Positions 39,637-49,061 of a stretch of DNA of 64,000 nucleotides are shown piece after piece. The DNA comes from Trichococcus alkaliphilus (GTDB lineage: Bacteria; Bacillota; Bacilli; Lactobacillales; Aerococcaceae), in contig NZ_PXZT01000001.1 in the NCBI RefSeq assembly GCF_003008695.1, forward strand, positions 248,001-312,000, given 5' to 3'. Below the pieces are notes generated by a model that saw only the letters and a list, made by a program, of their open reading frames with translations, was not told the DNA's origin and ran no database searches. The translations under genes and the position numbers were made by a program. How positions within the stretch are numbered: position 1 is the stretch's first letter; each line of letters opens with the position of its first letter.

Positions 39637-39861
39637 TTAAATTTGAAAAACGCCATCATTTGCGATTATCTTTTTCGCTCGCTCCTCGGTTATTTCCTCA
39701 AAATCTGTAGAAGCGTTCATGATGATTTCTTCGTACCAATAATCGGATGCTTCCCAGGTTTTGCTCTCCGGGACGTACTTAAACATCCAGTCGCCGTATT
39801 TCAAAAGGAAATTTTTCCGATCCGCCCTCGTCGTTATGTAATATTTTGTCTTTCTCATCAT
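39637..39861 (-). CDS. Hypothetical protein, 73-74 aa
   Basis: Two adjacent ATGs (39861, 39858) follow AGAGGTGAA; the second has the better spacing. Product begins MRKTKYYITTRADRKNFLLKY and is rich in aromatic and charged residues (GDWMFKYVPESKTWE, DYWYEEIIMNAS). No TM segment, signal or known domain. It has its own strong terminator and a TATAAT upstream near 39898, which support a real gene. It lies inside the tRNA-Ala element next to the integrase tail. Confidence 0.65.
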   Translation of the reverse strand: MMRKTKYYITTRADRKNFLLKYGDWMFKYVPESKTWEASDYWYEEIIMNASTDFEEITEERAKKIIANDGVFQI

Positions 39862-39927
39862 TTCACCTCTTCCTTCTAGCTAACCTCTTTAAATTAATTA
39901 TACACCTGTTCTTATTCAAAACTTTCA

Positions 39928-40032
39928 TTGCTAAACATGCCCAACGATGTGATTATGAATATTTATGCTCATGTAACCGAAAAAGAAAAAGGCAAAACAG
40001 CTGATAAATTTGCCGCATACGTTAATTTTTAG
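39928..40032 (+). pseudogene. Tyrosine integrase C-terminal remnant
   Basis: The frame ending TAG 40030-40032 reads MPNDVIMNIYAHVTEKEKG and then KTADKFAAYVNF, which matches the end of phage/ICE tyrosine integrases (..TMNIY.HVT....AADKFA.Y...). The nucleophile Tyr corresponds to the Y of NIYAHV. Residues before it, including the catalytic Arg and the HxxR box (normally LGH just upstream), are absent. Only the tail next to the attachment site survives. Confidence 0.8.
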
Positions 40033-40069
40033 CGTTACATAGTCAATTACATGGTCAAAATAAAAAAAC

Positions 40070-40119
40070 AGACCACAGAAATCTACAGAATTGGCTCTGT
40101 ATCAACGTTTCTAGGGTCT
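40070..40119 (+). terminator. Terminator behind the integrase remnant
   Basis: Two-part stem AGACC..AGAAA / TTTCT..GGTCT with an inner TACAGA/TCTGTA hairpin, 13 bp before the att core, the same spacing as at 36309-36371. Confidence 0.6.
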
Positions 40120-40134
40120 ATTAATTTAATATGA

Positions 40135-40207
40135 TGGAGACGATGGGGCTCGAACCCACGACCTCTTGACTGCCAGTCAAGCACTCTCCCAACTGAGCTA
40201 CGCCCCC
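40135..40207 (-). tRNA. tRNA-Ala (anticodon GGC)
   Basis: 73-nt cloverleaf on the minus strand starting GGGGGCGTAGCTCAG. Anticodon stem CTTGA/TCAAG with loop CTGGCAG gives anticodon GGC (Ala, GCC/GCU codons). The T arm is GTGGGTTCGAGCCCC-like. The acceptor stem has the G3:U70 identity pair of alanine tRNAs and discriminator A73. CCA is not encoded. Its 3' end is the integration site of the element at 36371-40146. Confidence 0.95.
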
Positions 40208-40215
40208 GAAATAAC

Positions 40216-40267
40216 AGGGTATCAACGACGTCCGGCAAAAACGCCTTATGAATGATATGATACCCTA
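40216..40267 (-). terminator. Possible terminator of the Cof-type phosphatase gene
   Basis: AGGGTATCA and TGATACCCT pair across a large loop that contains GGCGTTTTTGCC. There is little T run. Lies between the phosphatase and the tRNA. Confidence 0.4.
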
Positions 40268-40276
40268 TTTTCGCTC

Positions 40277-41059
40277 CTATAACAAGCCTAATTTTTCAAG
40301 TGCATAGGCAATTCCGCCTGAATTGCAGTCTTTCGTGACAAATTTGGCGACATCCTTGACGGGATCGACCGCATTCCCCATTGCGACGCCATAGCCGACA
40401 CTGGAAATGAGTTCATAATCGTTGTTTCCGTCACCGAAAGCTATTGTATCTTCATGCGCAAAGCCCAGATGCTCAGCCATCCACAGGGCAGTCTGTGCTT
40501 TTGAACCAGGATTCGGCAACACATCGACGCCGGCATCGTGCCAACGCACAAAGCGGAATTCCGGAAAAGCGCCGGCTTCATAGATTGCTTTCTCTTCTTC
40601 TTTATAGAAAAAAAGTGCTTGATAAAGCGGATTGTTCAGATAGAAAAACTCATCATGGTCAGGAACTTCGAACTCGATGCTCTGCATCGCTTCGCTTGCG
40701 TTGTTCTCGATCGATTCATGGCGTCGTGCCAGAGCATGCGCTGATTCGTAGACAACCTGATGGCCGCTCTCGTCGGAAATCTGCAGCAATTTTTCGAATG
40801 CATTCAGATCCAATTTGTTTTCGTATTTGAGTTCATGCTTGAAGTAACCCGCAGCGCCGTTGCAAACGATGTAATTGTCCAATTGGAACGTATCAATGAC
40901 CTCTTGGGCCAGAAACAGATTCCGCCCCGTCGCGATTGCGATTTCGTGCCCGTTCTTCTGCAGTTGGCGCAAGGCTTGGACAGTGCTCTCAAGCGGCATC
41001 TTTTCATCGTTCAGCAATGTTCCGTCGATATCAAAGAAAATGAATTTTTTGTTGTTCAA
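40277..41059 (-). CDS. Cof-type HAD-IIB family phosphatase
   Basis: 260 residues. HAD motif I FFDIDGTLLND (8-18), motif II IATGRN, motif III Lys in PNPGSKAQT and motif IV FGDGNNDYE are intact, with the large alpha/beta cap typical of the Cof/YkrA group (sugar-phosphate or nucleotide phosphatases). Substrate unknown. It is 14 bp downstream of the ABC exporter gene and may be co-transcribed with it. Confidence 0.93.
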   Translation of the reverse strand: MNNKKFIFFDIDGTLLNDEKMPLESTVQALRQLQKNGHEIAIATGRNLFLAQEVIDTFQLDNYIVCNGAAGYFKHELKYENKLDLNAFEKLLQISDESGHQVVYESAHALARRHESIENNASEAMQSIEFEVPDHDEFFYLNNPLYQALFFYKEEEKAIYEAGAFPEFRFVRWHDAGVDVLPNPGSKAQTALWMAEHLGFAHEDTIAFGDGNNDYELISSVGYGVAMGNAVDPVKDVAKFVTKDCNSGGIAYALEKLGLL

Positions 41060-41073
41060 AATTTCTGCTCCCC

Positions 41074-42855
41074 TTATTCTGACTCGTTTTTGAATTGGCT
41101 GGTGTACAAATCGTAATAAAATCCTTTTCTTTCCAACAACTCTGCGTGTTTGCCATGTTCGATTATTTCGCCTTGGTCCATGACGAGGATCAAATCGGCA
41201 TCGCGGATGGTGGAAAGCCTGTGCGCGATCACAAAACTGGTCCTACCTTGCATGATGCGTTTCATCGCTTTCTGGATCAAAGCTTCCAGTCTAGTATCTA
41301 CGGAACTAGTCGCTTCGTCAAGTATTAAGATTTTAGGATCCGCGATGAAGGCGCGGGCGATTGTCAGCAGTTGCTTTTGCCCCAAGGAAATATTGGAGGC
41401 CTCCTGGTTTATGACCGTGTCGTAACCTGCACCCAAAGTCTGGATGAAATGATGGACATTGGCTGTGGTCGCCGCATCCACCACCTCTTCGAAGGTCGCA
41501 TCCAGTTTTCCGAAGCGGATATTCCCTGTAATCGTATCCTTGTAGAGCCAAGCGTCCTGCAGCACCATGCCGAATTGGGAGCGCAAGTCAGCACGGGTCA
41601 GTTCTTTCGTGTCGTAACCATCTATTTTGATGGCGCCCGAATCCACCTCATAGAAGCGCATCAAGAGATTGATCATCGTAGTCTTGCCGGCGCCTGTCGG
41701 ACCGACGATTGCCACAGTTTCCCCGCTTTTTACGTCGATATTGAAATTCCTGATCAGCGGATCTTCTTTGTCATAGCTGAAGCAGACATTTTCAAAAGTG
41801 ACATCGCCGCGGATTTCCTTCGGCAAACTCATTTTCACTTCTGCTTGCACCTCCTCTTCTTGATCAAGGAGATCGAAGACGCGTTGGATGGAAGAAGCAG
41901 CCGATTGGATGATGGCCGATAATTGTGTGATCGTCGAAATCGGCTGGTTCACTTGCCAGACGTACTGCACCATAGCCTGCACATTACCGATCGTCATCGC
42001 TCCAGCCATCGCTTGCAGAATCCCGAGCACAGCTATGATGATATAGGAAGCATTGGTGACAAGTGCCACAGCCGGTGACAGCAATCCGGAAATGAAAGCC
42101 GCCTTAAAACCATTCTTTTTCAGGGATTCATTGATGGAATGAAACTTATCGAAAGCATCCTCTTCTTTGCCATAAAGCTTGATGATGGAGAAGCCGGTGA
42201 GCGATTCCTGGACAAAACCGTTCAGCTGTCCGAGATATTTCGCTTGCCCACGGAAATACGGCTGCGACAGCTGCGTGATCTTTTTGGAAAGGATGGTGGC
42301 CAATGGAATCAGCACGACCATAGTGAGAGCCAGCTTCCAACTGATCGCGAACATCATGATGAGCGCGAATGTGATCCCCAAAACGGCATTCAGCACCTGC
42401 AGCAACGACTGCTGCAGCGCATTGCCGATGGAATCGACATCGTTCGTCACTTTGCTCAATATGTCTCCGAATTGGTTGCGGTCAAAGTAGGCAATCGGCA
42501 GCCGGTTCAATTTGTCGCTCAGATCCTTGCGCAAATCACGCATGGCATCCTGAACGACATCCGTCATGAACAATTGCGAATAGAGATTCGTAGCTTGGTA
42601 AAGCAATGCCCGAATAAAATAGATGATCAGCACTTTCGACAAATAATCGTAATTAATGCCGGCACCTTCCACGCCTTTCAACATATCCGAAACATTTCTG
42701 CCGATTTCCGTAATGGCAAATCCGATGATGAATGGCTCCAGTACGTTCAGTATCGTCATCGCTATGCTCAAAAGGATGGAGCCGAAGAACTTCATTTTGT
42801 AAAATTTGAGGTAATCCCATACCCGGAGCAACGTTTTTTTGTCCACTTTTTTCAT
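41074..42855 (-). CDS. ABC exporter half-transporter, canonical ATPase site (YheH/LmrD-like)
   Basis: 593 residues: six TM helices (about 20-330), then an ATPase domain. Walker A GPTGAGKTT, signature NISLGQKQ (degenerate at the first positions), Walker B LILDEATSSVD with catalytic Glu, and H-loop IAHRLST. The first residues overlap the preceding half-transporter by 4 bp. Together they form a heterodimeric multidrug/lipid exporter like LmrCD or BmrCD. The cytosolic N-terminus (MKKVDKKTLLRVWDYLKFYK) is typical of the longer partner. Substrate unknown. Confidence 0.92.
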   Translation of the reverse strand: MKKVDKKTLLRVWDYLKFYKMKFFGSILLSIAMTILNVLEPFIIGFAITEIGRNVSDMLKGVEGAGINYDYLSKVLIIYFIRALLYQATNLYSQLFMTDVVQDAMRDLRKDLSDKLNRLPIAYFDRNQFGDILSKVTNDVDSIGNALQQSLLQVLNAVLGITFALIMMFAISWKLALTMVVLIPLATILSKKITQLSQPYFRGQAKYLGQLNGFVQESLTGFSIIKLYGKEEDAFDKFHSINESLKKNGFKAAFISGLLSPAVALVTNASYIIIAVLGILQAMAGAMTIGNVQAMVQYVWQVNQPISTITQLSAIIQSAASSIQRVFDLLDQEEEVQAEVKMSLPKEIRGDVTFENVCFSYDKEDPLIRNFNIDVKSGETVAIVGPTGAGKTTMINLLMRFYEVDSGAIKIDGYDTKELTRADLRSQFGMVLQDAWLYKDTITGNIRFGKLDATFEEVVDAATTANVHHFIQTLGAGYDTVINQEASNISLGQKQLLTIARAFIADPKILILDEATSSVDTRLEALIQKAMKRIMQGRTSFVIAHRLSTIRDADLILVMDQGEIIEHGKHAELLERKGFYYDLYTSQFKNESE

Positions 42856-44582
42856 GCGAGTTCCTCCTTGCTCATTTGCGAGGATGCAATATCATAATAG
42901 ATTTCACAATTCTGCAACAGGTCTTTGTGGGTCCCCTGACCGACGACCTCACCTTCATTCATTACAATGATCTTATCTGCATGCATAATCGTGCTGACGC
43001 GTTGGGCCACAATGATGACTGTCGCTTTTCCGGTCTCTTTTTTGAGCCGCGCGCGCAAGCTCGCATCCGTCTTGTAATCCAAGGCCGAGAAACTGTCATC
43101 GAAAATATAGATATCCGGTTTGCGGACGATTGCCCGGGCAATGGATAACCGCTGCTTTTGCCCGCCGGAAAGATTGCTTCCGCCCTCAGCCAAATGTTCA
43201 TCAAAACGCTTCGGTTTGCGCGCTATGAATTCCTTCGCTTGAGAAATATCAGAGGCTTCCTCGATTTCTTTTTTCGAGGCATCCCACTTACCGTAACGAA
43301 GATTTTCGGAGATAGTCCCGGTGAAAAGCAAGGCTTTCTGCGGAATAAAGCCGATTTTCTTGCGCAAAGCTTTCAGATTATAATCGCGTACATCATGCCC
43401 ATCGATGAGGATGCGCCCTTTTGTGACATCATAAAAACGCGGAATCAACTGAATCAACGTAGATTTGCCGCTCCCTGTGCTGCCGATGAAAGCGACCGTT
43501 TGTCCCGGTTCAGCCGAAAAGGAAATATCCTTGATCACCGGAGTGTCTGTGTTCCCCGGATACGCAAAGCTGACCGCTTCAAAACTCAGATAACCATGCG
43601 TCAGGGTTTCCGTGATCCCCTCTTCGTTCGGGGAAATGCTGCTGGTTGTGGCCAACACTTCCTGAATCCGCTTCGCGGAAACCGAGGCCCGCGGGTACAT
43701 CATGAAGACGACTGCAAAGTTCAGAAACGAGAACAAGGCATGGAAACTGTATTCGATGAAAGCTGTCATGTCCCCTAATTGAAGACTGCCTCCCTCGATC
43801 TGTTCGGAACCAAACCACATGATGGCGATGATGATCAGATTGATGACATGTGAAAATACAGGCTGGTTCCAGGCCATCAGGCGAAACAGTTTCTTTGAAA
43901 CCACGCTGTAGGCGTTATTGACTCCCTCAAAGCGTTCAGCTTGAAAAGCTTCCTGGACAAAGGCCCGGATGACGCGCATGCCGGAAAGCGATTCCCTTAA
44001 ATTCCCGTTGATGTCATCAAGATTTTGCTGTTGCGCCTCGGATAATGGTTGCGATTTCTTGCCGATCACAATGATCATCACAAGCAGTGCCGGAAAAGCC
44101 GGCAACAGGATGATCGATAAGTCAGGACTCGTGCGCGCAATCATAAACGCACTGGCGAACATCATGATGAAGGTCATCAACCCCATCCGCAACAGCATCT
44201 GGGCGAATTGCATCAGGATGAAGGCATCATTGGTGACCCGCGTCACCAATGATGAAACGCCGATGCGATCATACTCTTCGTGGGAAAAAGTCTGGATATT
44301 TTGGTACATGTCATTGCGCATATCCGCTACCATGTTGGTAGTGATTCTGCCGGTTGCATAGGCGACAATGATTCTCCCCACAAACCCGACCAAGGCCAAG
44401 CCGACCATAACCGCAGTCGTGCGCAGAATATTCTCTTTTCCGCCGCCTGCAACCGTTTCGTTGATCAAGCCTGCAAGCATCGTGGGCAATCCCAACTCCA
44501 CAAGCACAAAGCCGAAAGCTCCCAACACATTTAATAAAAATAATTTGTTATACCGACTGATATAACGCCAAATTAAAGACAT
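42852..44582 (-). CDS. ABC exporter half-transporter, degenerate ATPase site (YheI/LmrC-like)
   Basis: 576 residues with six TM helices and an ATPase domain. Walker A GSTGSGKST, a canonical LSGGQKQR signature and Walker B YIFDDSFSALD. The residue after the Walker B Asp is Asp rather than the catalytic Glu, which marks the non-hydrolysing site of heterodimeric exporters. The H-loop position reads VAQRVST (Gln for His), also degenerate. First gene of the pair; ATG 44582 follows AAGGTAGGTG. The 371-bp gap upstream (44583-44953) holds only the rpoY promoter. Confidence 0.93.
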   Translation of the reverse strand: MSLIWRYISRYNKLFLLNVLGAFGFVLVELGLPTMLAGLINETVAGGGKENILRTTAVMVGLALVGFVGRIIVAYATGRITTNMVADMRNDMYQNIQTFSHEEYDRIGVSSLVTRVTNDAFILMQFAQMLLRMGLMTFIMMFASAFMIARTSPDLSIILLPAFPALLVMIIVIGKKSQPLSEAQQQNLDDINGNLRESLSGMRVIRAFVQEAFQAERFEGVNNAYSVVSKKLFRLMAWNQPVFSHVINLIIIAIMWFGSEQIEGGSLQLGDMTAFIEYSFHALFSFLNFAVVFMMYPRASVSAKRIQEVLATTSSISPNEEGITETLTHGYLSFEAVSFAYPGNTDTPVIKDISFSAEPGQTVAFIGSTGSGKSTLIQLIPRFYDVTKGRILIDGHDVRDYNLKALRKKIGFIPQKALLFTGTISENLRYGKWDASKKEIEEASDISQAKEFIARKPKRFDEHLAEGGSNLSGGQKQRLSIARAIVRKPDIYIFDDSFSALDYKTDASLRARLKKETGKATVIIVAQRVSTIMHADKIIVMNEGEVVGQGTHKDLLQNCEIYYDIASSQMSKEELA

Positions 44583-44873
44583 TTTGATACACCTACCTTA
44601 ATGGAAACGATTCGTCGGGTTTCTTCAGGGCAAAAAAAAAGAACGTTCTCGATTTTCTGTCCAGCCTTCCAAACCCTCTGTATCCAGTCTAGCCAATTAC
44701 TGTGTTTAAGTCTACAAAAATATTGATTGCTTTCGTTAAAAAAAACAAAAGAGAATTGCCTTACTATTGGAAAGGCTTGCACCTCTGCAAAAATGATTTT
44801 ACCAGTCATTTCTATACTAACTGCCTTAATTGTGGTAAACTTACAGTACCGATTGTATGAAAAAATACAACTA

Positions 44874-44903
44874 TTGACCAAGTTAACAAACTAAGATTGT
44901 AAT
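44874..44903 (+). promoter_or_regulatory. rpoY-rnjA promoter
   Basis: TTGACC (44874-44879), 18-bp spacer, TGTAAT (44898-44903), about 50 bp before rpoY. Confidence 0.55.
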
Positions 44904-44953
44904 TTTTAAGTACAGTACTATCAAAAACAAATAAGAAAAATGGAGTGAACTAT

Positions 44954-45172
44954 ATGATATTTAAAGTAACATACCAACCAGCAAAATTTGATGCACCTAC
45001 CAGAGAGAACACGGAATCTCTATACGTGGAGGCATCCGATATCGTAATAGCCAGAAGATTAGTTGAACAAAATACCCCCTACAACATTGAATTCATCCAA
45101 CCTTTGGAAGGCAGCCATTTAGAATACGAACAAAAAGATCCTAATTTTAAAATCACGGAGTTCAATGTATGA
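44954..45172 (+). CDS. rpoY: RNA polymerase epsilon subunit
   Basis: Small accessory subunit of Firmicutes RNA polymerase (DUF1447), 72 residues. Conserved: [54 protein letters not shown] 44954 has GGAG 8 nt upstream; a GTG three codons earlier overlaps the ribosome site. It overlaps rnjA by 4 bp, the standard rpoY-rnjA pair. Confidence 0.95.
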   Translation: MIFKVTYQPAKFDAPTRENTESLYVEASDIVIARRLVEQNTPYNIEFIQPLEGSHLEYEQKDPNFKITEFNV

Positions 45173-46845
45173 AACCTAACATAAAAAACAATGAAGTCGG
45201 TGTATTTGCTCTCGGGGGTTTAGGGGAAATCGGCAAAAATATGTATGGCATACAATTTCAGGATGAAATCATCATTCTTGATTCCGGTATCATGTTTCCG
45301 GAAGATGATTTGCTTGGCATTGATTATGTAATACCCGACTACAGTTACTTGGTGCAAAACCAATCCAAAATCAAAGGGCTGTTCATTTCTCACGGACACG
45401 AAGATCACATCGGTGGTGTCCCGTTTCTTTTGAAAGAATTGAATGTTCCTATCTATGCTGGCAAACTGGCGCTCGCCATGATCCGCAACAAACTGGATGA
45501 GCACGGCTTGCTCAGGGATGCCATCCTGCACGAAATCAATGAAGATTCTATCATCAAATTCCGTAAAACCAGCATCAGCTTCTTCGGAACAACCCACAGC
45601 ATACCGGACACCATGGGGATCGTGGTCAAGACTCCTCCAGGCAACGTTGTGTTTACAGGGGATTTCAAGTTCGATTTCACGCCTGCAAACGGCAAACCGG
45701 CGAATATCCATAAGATGGCTAAAATCGGGGAAGAAGGCGTCCTGTTGCTTATGAGCGACAGCACCAATGCAGAAACGCCTACATTTACGCAATCAGAGCA
45801 AATTGTTGGTCAATCCCTTAAAAACATCATTCAAAAAGTTTCGGGAAGAATCATTTTTGCTTCCTTCTCGTCCAATATCTACAGATTGCAGCAAGTCACT
45901 GAAGTCGCGCTCGAAACGGACCGAAAAATCGCTATATTCGGCCGCAGCATGGAGACGAACTTCCGGACAGCCAGAGAATTGGGCTTCATCGTGGCTCCGG
46001 ACGACCTGTTCATCGAAACGCGCCAATTGAACAGTCTTCCTGCGGATAAAGTGCTGATCATGTGTACAGGTTCCCAAGGTGAACCGATGGCTGCATTGAG
46101 CCGTATCGCCAACGGTACACACAGACAGATTTCCATCCAACCGGGTGATACTGTGATTTTCTCAAGTTCACCAATACCAGGCAACACAACCAGTGTCAAT
46201 CGCGTCATCAACCTGCTGTTGGAAGCTGGGGCAGCCGTAGTTCACGGCAAAGTAAACAACGTCCACACTTCCGGACACGGTGGGCAGCAAGAGCAAAAAC
46301 TGATGTTGACCCTGATGAAACCGAAATACTTCATGCCTGTCCACGGCGAGTACCGGATGCTGAAGATTCATACAGAATTGGCAGAGGCAGTCGGCATTCC
46401 AGCGGAAAACTGCTTCATCTCCGACAATGGCGATATCCTCGCTTTGACGGCGGATTCCGCAAGACGCGCCGGCAACTTCACGGCAGCTGACGTATATGTT
46501 GATGGAAAAGGCATCGGCGATATCGGAAACATCGTCCTGCGCGATCGTCGTGTCCTTTCTGAAGATGGACTAGTAGTCGTGGTGTTGACCGTCGATTTCC
46601 GCAACAAGGATTTATTGGCAGGACCGGACATCCTTTCCCGCGGATTCATCTATATGCGCGAATCAGGCGATCTGATTAATGAAGCACAAGCAATCGTCCG
46701 CCAAGATGTTCTTTCTTTGCTGAAGGGCCCTGACGCGGTCACCGAGAAGAAATTGAAGGACACCGTCACGAACGCCATTCAGCCTTACCTGTATGAAAAA
46801 ACGAAACGTCGTCCGATGATTGTCCCAGTCATTATGGGCGTCTGA
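45169..46845 (+). CDS. rnjA: Ribonuclease J1
   Basis: Metallo-beta-lactamase/beta-CASP RNase with 5'-3' exonuclease and endonuclease activity, central to mRNA decay and rRNA maturation. 558 residues. The zinc motif is [10 protein letters not shown] (74-83), GDFKFD supplies a metal Asp, the beta-CASP signature is SSSPIPGN, and the motif C His lies in HTSGHGGQ and MPVHGEYRM. Translationally coupled to rpoY (ATGA). Size and context indicate J1 rather than J2. Confidence 0.96.
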   Translation: MKPNIKNNEVGVFALGGLGEIGKNMYGIQFQDEIIILDSGIMFPEDDLLGIDYVIPDYSYLVQNQSKIKGLFISHGHEDHIGGVPFLLKELNVPIYAGKLALAMIRNKLDEHGLLRDAILHEINEDSIIKFRKTSISFFGTTHSIPDTMGIVVKTPPGNVVFTGDFKFDFTPANGKPANIHKMAKIGEEGVLLLMSDSTNAETPTFTQSEQIVGQSLKNIIQKVSGRIIFASFSSNIYRLQQVTEVALETDRKIAIFGRSMETNFRTARELGFIVAPDDLFIETRQLNSLPADKVLIMCTGSQGEPMAALSRIANGTHRQISIQPGDTVIFSSSPIPGNTTSVNRVINLLLEAGAAVVHGKVNNVHTSGHGGQQEQKLMLTLMKPKYFMPVHGEYRMLKIHTELAEAVGIPAENCFISDNGDILALTADSARRAGNFTAADVYVDGKGIGDIGNIVLRDRRVLSEDGLVVVVLTVDFRNKDLLAGPDILSRGFIYMRESGDLINEAQAIVRQDVLSLLKGPDAVTEKKLKDTVTNAIQPYLYEKTKRRPMIVPVIMGV

Positions 46846-46868
46846 AACTGAAAACCTGAACTGAACAC

Positions 46869-46909
46869 AAAAAGAGGGCCTGGATCAAAAATCCAGCGCC
46901 CTCTTTTTA
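46869..46909. terminator. Bidirectional terminator rnjA / HesB-like gene
   Basis: AAAAAGAGGGC.TGGAT / ATCCA..GCCCTCTTTTT, serves both convergent genes and overlaps the stop of the minus-strand gene. Confidence 0.9.
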
Positions 46910-47215
46910 TTTGTCCTCTTTATTTTGTGCGATGAAGTTATACTCCGGTTCGCGTTGTTTTTCATCGAATCCGACATGCAGATCATAGCCATTAAAGAAC
47001 CAATCATCCGCATCCTCGACATAATATAAAATACCATTGTATTCGGCTTTTCCGATCGGTGAAACTGGCTCATCCACATCAAGCCCAACGGAGAACCCTT
47101 CATGTATTTGGCTGCTGCCGTATACTTTCCCAAGGAAACGGACCCCTTTTTTGCCTGAAATGCCCATTTCCTGTTCAAACCACTTTTGTGCGCGTTCACT
47201 GATTTCTATTTTCAT
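46907..47215 (-). CDS. HesB/YneR family protein without cluster cysteines
   Basis: 102 residues with the A-type Fe-S carrier fold signature (MKIEISERAQKWFEQEMG, KGVRFLGKVYGSSQIHEGFSVGLDVDEP, GILYYVEDADDWFFNGYDLHV). The three cysteines that bind Fe-S in IscA/SufA are absent; there is no Cys at all. B. subtilis YneR-type proteins share this lack, so a cluster-carrier role is doubtful. ATG 47215. Single gene between rnjA and liaR. Confidence 0.85.
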   Translation of the reverse strand: MKIEISERAQKWFEQEMGISGKKGVRFLGKVYGSSQIHEGFSVGLDVDEPVSPIGKAEYNGILYYVEDADDWFFNGYDLHVGFDEKQREPEYNFIAQNKEDK

Positions 47216-47313
47216 CTAGTCGCTGATCGGATGATCAGCCTGCCCCCCTCACTGCTATCTATCGTATTCATCTTATCATAAGGAAGCATCATTTTATAAC
47301 ACTTTGCTCAAAG

Positions 47314-47946
47314 TCATTGAATCAGATGATGCTTGAATGCGTAGATCGTAGCTTGGGTCCTGTCATCCACTTCCAACTTTGTCAAAATGTTGGACACATG
47401 CGTTTTGACTGTCTTCAGTGTGATGAACAGTTGGTCGGCAATGTCCTGATTGGAGTAACCTTGCGCGATGAGCAGCAACACTTCCCGCTCTCTAGCGGTC
47501 AGCTCTTCATGCAACGGCCGGATATTTCTTTTCGAGAAGCGCTCCAGCATTTTATCAGTCACTTCCGGTTCCAGGACAGACTCGCCGTGGTAAGTGGAAC
47601 GGATCGCGTCGGCAATTTCATGCGCTGAAGAGGTTTTCAGCATGTAACTGGAAGCCCCAGCTTCCAATGCCGGGTAAACCTTCTCGTCATCGATGAAACT
47701 GGTAACGATGATAATTTTCGCTTTGGGCCATTCATGCAATATCGCTTTGGTCGAGGCAATGCCGTCCATTACTTCCATGACCAGATCCATCAAAATGATG
47801 TCCGGGCGCAAATCCAGGGCCATTTCATAGCCGATCAGGCCGTTTTCCGCTTCCCCTATTACTTCAATATCATCTTGGATGGATAAATAAGCCGAGTACC
47901 CTAGCCTCACCATCTCGTGATCGTCGATAATCAATACACGTATCAA
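47314..47946 (-). CDS. liaR: Cell-envelope stress response regulator LiaR/VraR
   Basis: NarL/FixJ-type regulator, 210 residues. Receiver domain with acidic pair DD (8-9), phosphorylated Asp54 (ILMDLVME) and Lys near 104. A LuxR-type HTH follows ([23 protein letters not shown], about 145-205). Third gene of liaF-liaS-liaR. The Lia/Vra system answers lipid-II-binding antibiotics and membrane damage, and is mutated in daptomycin-tolerant enterococci. Confidence 0.95.
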   Translation of the reverse strand: MIRVLIIDDHEMVRLGYSAYLSIQDDIEVIGEAENGLIGYEMALDLRPDIILMDLVMEVMDGIASTKAILHEWPKAKIIIVTSFIDDEKVYPALEAGASSYMLKTSSAHEIADAIRSTYHGESVLEPEVTDKMLERFSKRNIRPLHEELTAREREVLLLIAQGYSNQDIADQLFITLKTVKTHVSNILTKLEVDDRTQATIYAFKHHLIQ

Positions 47947-47990
47947 ACCGAACCCTCCTAAAGGAACTTTTTTCTGAAACTTCAGTCATC

Positions 47991-49061
47991 CTATTCAGCA
48001 CTTGCATCTTTCGTATTCACATTGGTGTTCGGGATGCGTATTTCAATCACGGTCCCTTTTTTGGGGAAACTGATAATTTTACAGCTCCCGCCCATCCCCT
48101 GCACACGTTCTTTGATGTTCATCAGGCCATAGCTGCCGGATTTTTCAATCGAGGTATCGAAGCCAACGCCATCGTCGTAAACGCGGAGACTGATTTCCTG
48201 CAAGGTTTGTTTCAGATACACTTCCAGATGGCTTGCCTTTGCATGCCTCAGGGTGTTCGAAAGCAACTCCTGCACAATACGGAAAAAATGATCTTCGATG
48301 CCGCTCATCGTGTGGACATCGTCGATTTCCCATTTGATCGCGATTTGGACTTTCGACTTCAATTCCACCAACAACTGTTCGATCCCTTTTTTCAGGGATT
48401 TGCCTTCGAGTTTGGTTGGACGAAGATGCAGGAGCAATGCTCGCATCTCCGACTGGGATTCGTTGATGATGCCTTCTATGAGACGCATCTGTTTCTGTAT
48501 TTTTTCAGGAAAATCATCGGCTCGTTCATTGACCGCCGACAACATCATCATTGCGGCAAAAAGTTGTTGACTGACGGAATCATGCAGCTCCCTCGCTATG
48601 CGGTGCCTTTCCTGCTCGAGAATTTCTTCTTTTGTTTCATTGCCGAACTGCTGCGGATGTGCACTCAGATGCTGCACTTCCCGGGACAGGCTGAGCATCT
48701 TTTTCCTGAGCATCTCGATCTCAATATGGATCGTGTGGCAATACTGATCCATAAATAATGATTTATCACGCTTTTTTGTGAATGCCGTATGCTCATAATT
48801 GCCAAGATAAAGCCAATGCAACTTGTCCTTGATGCGGTTTTCTTGATTTTTCAAATAAAAGTGGGCAATCCAAGTTACAACGATTGCAGCAAAAAGCAGC
48901 AATACGATGATGTAAAGGAATGCAGGCACATAAAAACGATCCACCTCGAGCAGTTCCTGATAACTTAAATAAGGTCTCAGGGCAAACAAAACGCCGGACG
49001 CGATAAAAGCAAAGACGCCGAGTATCGTGCCGAACAGAATCAAAACCGCGCTTCTCCTCAT
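47991..49061 (-). CDS. liaS: Sensor histidine kinase LiaS/VraS
   Basis: Intramembrane-sensing kinase, 356 residues. Two TM segments (about 5-28 and 46-68) enclose a short extracellular loop, the mark of this class. The HisKA_3 box HRIARELHDSVSQQLF carries phospho-acceptor His160. The ATPase domain has VQELLSNTLRHA, DDGVGFD and GLMNIKERVQGMGG. Overlaps liaF by 4 bp. Confidence 0.95.
   Translation of the reverse strand: MRRSAVLILFGTILGVFAFIASGVLFALRPYLSYQELLEVDRFYVPAFLYIIVLLLFAAIVVTWIAHFYLKNQENRIKDKLHWLYLGNYEHTAFTKKRDKSLFMDQYCHTIHIEIEMLRKKMLSLSREVQHLSAHPQQFGNETKEEILEQERHRIARELHDSVSQQLFAAMMMLSAVNERADDFPEKIQKQMRLIEGIINESQSEMRALLLHLRPTKLEGKSLKKGIEQLLVELKSKVQIAIKWEIDDVHTMSGIEDHFFRIVQELLSNTLRHAKASHLEVYLKQTLQEISLRVYDDGVGFDTSIEKSGSYGLMNIKERVQGMGGSCKIISFPKKGTVIEIRIPNTNVNTKDASAE

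Larger units (their letters stand above)
36371..40146. mobile_element. Remnant of an integrative element at tRNA-Ala
   Basis: Bounded by TGATGGAGATGATGG (36371-36385) and TGATGGAGACGATGG (40132-40146). The second copy includes the 3' end of the tRNA-Ala gene. The tail of a tyrosine integrase lies just inside the tRNA end and points toward it, the usual arrangement at a tRNA attachment site. The interior holds AT-rich genes unlike their neighbours, a tnpB tail, and small ORFs. Replication, conjugation and full recombination genes are missing, so it is decayed or heavily deleted. The boundaries are inferred from the repeat and have one mismatch in 15. Confidence 0.7.

Noticed and set aside
44573-44881. 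102-codon minus-strand ORF upstream of the ABC exporter
   Set aside because: It overlaps the exporter start and the rpoY promoter, with no domain or good start; treated as non-coding.
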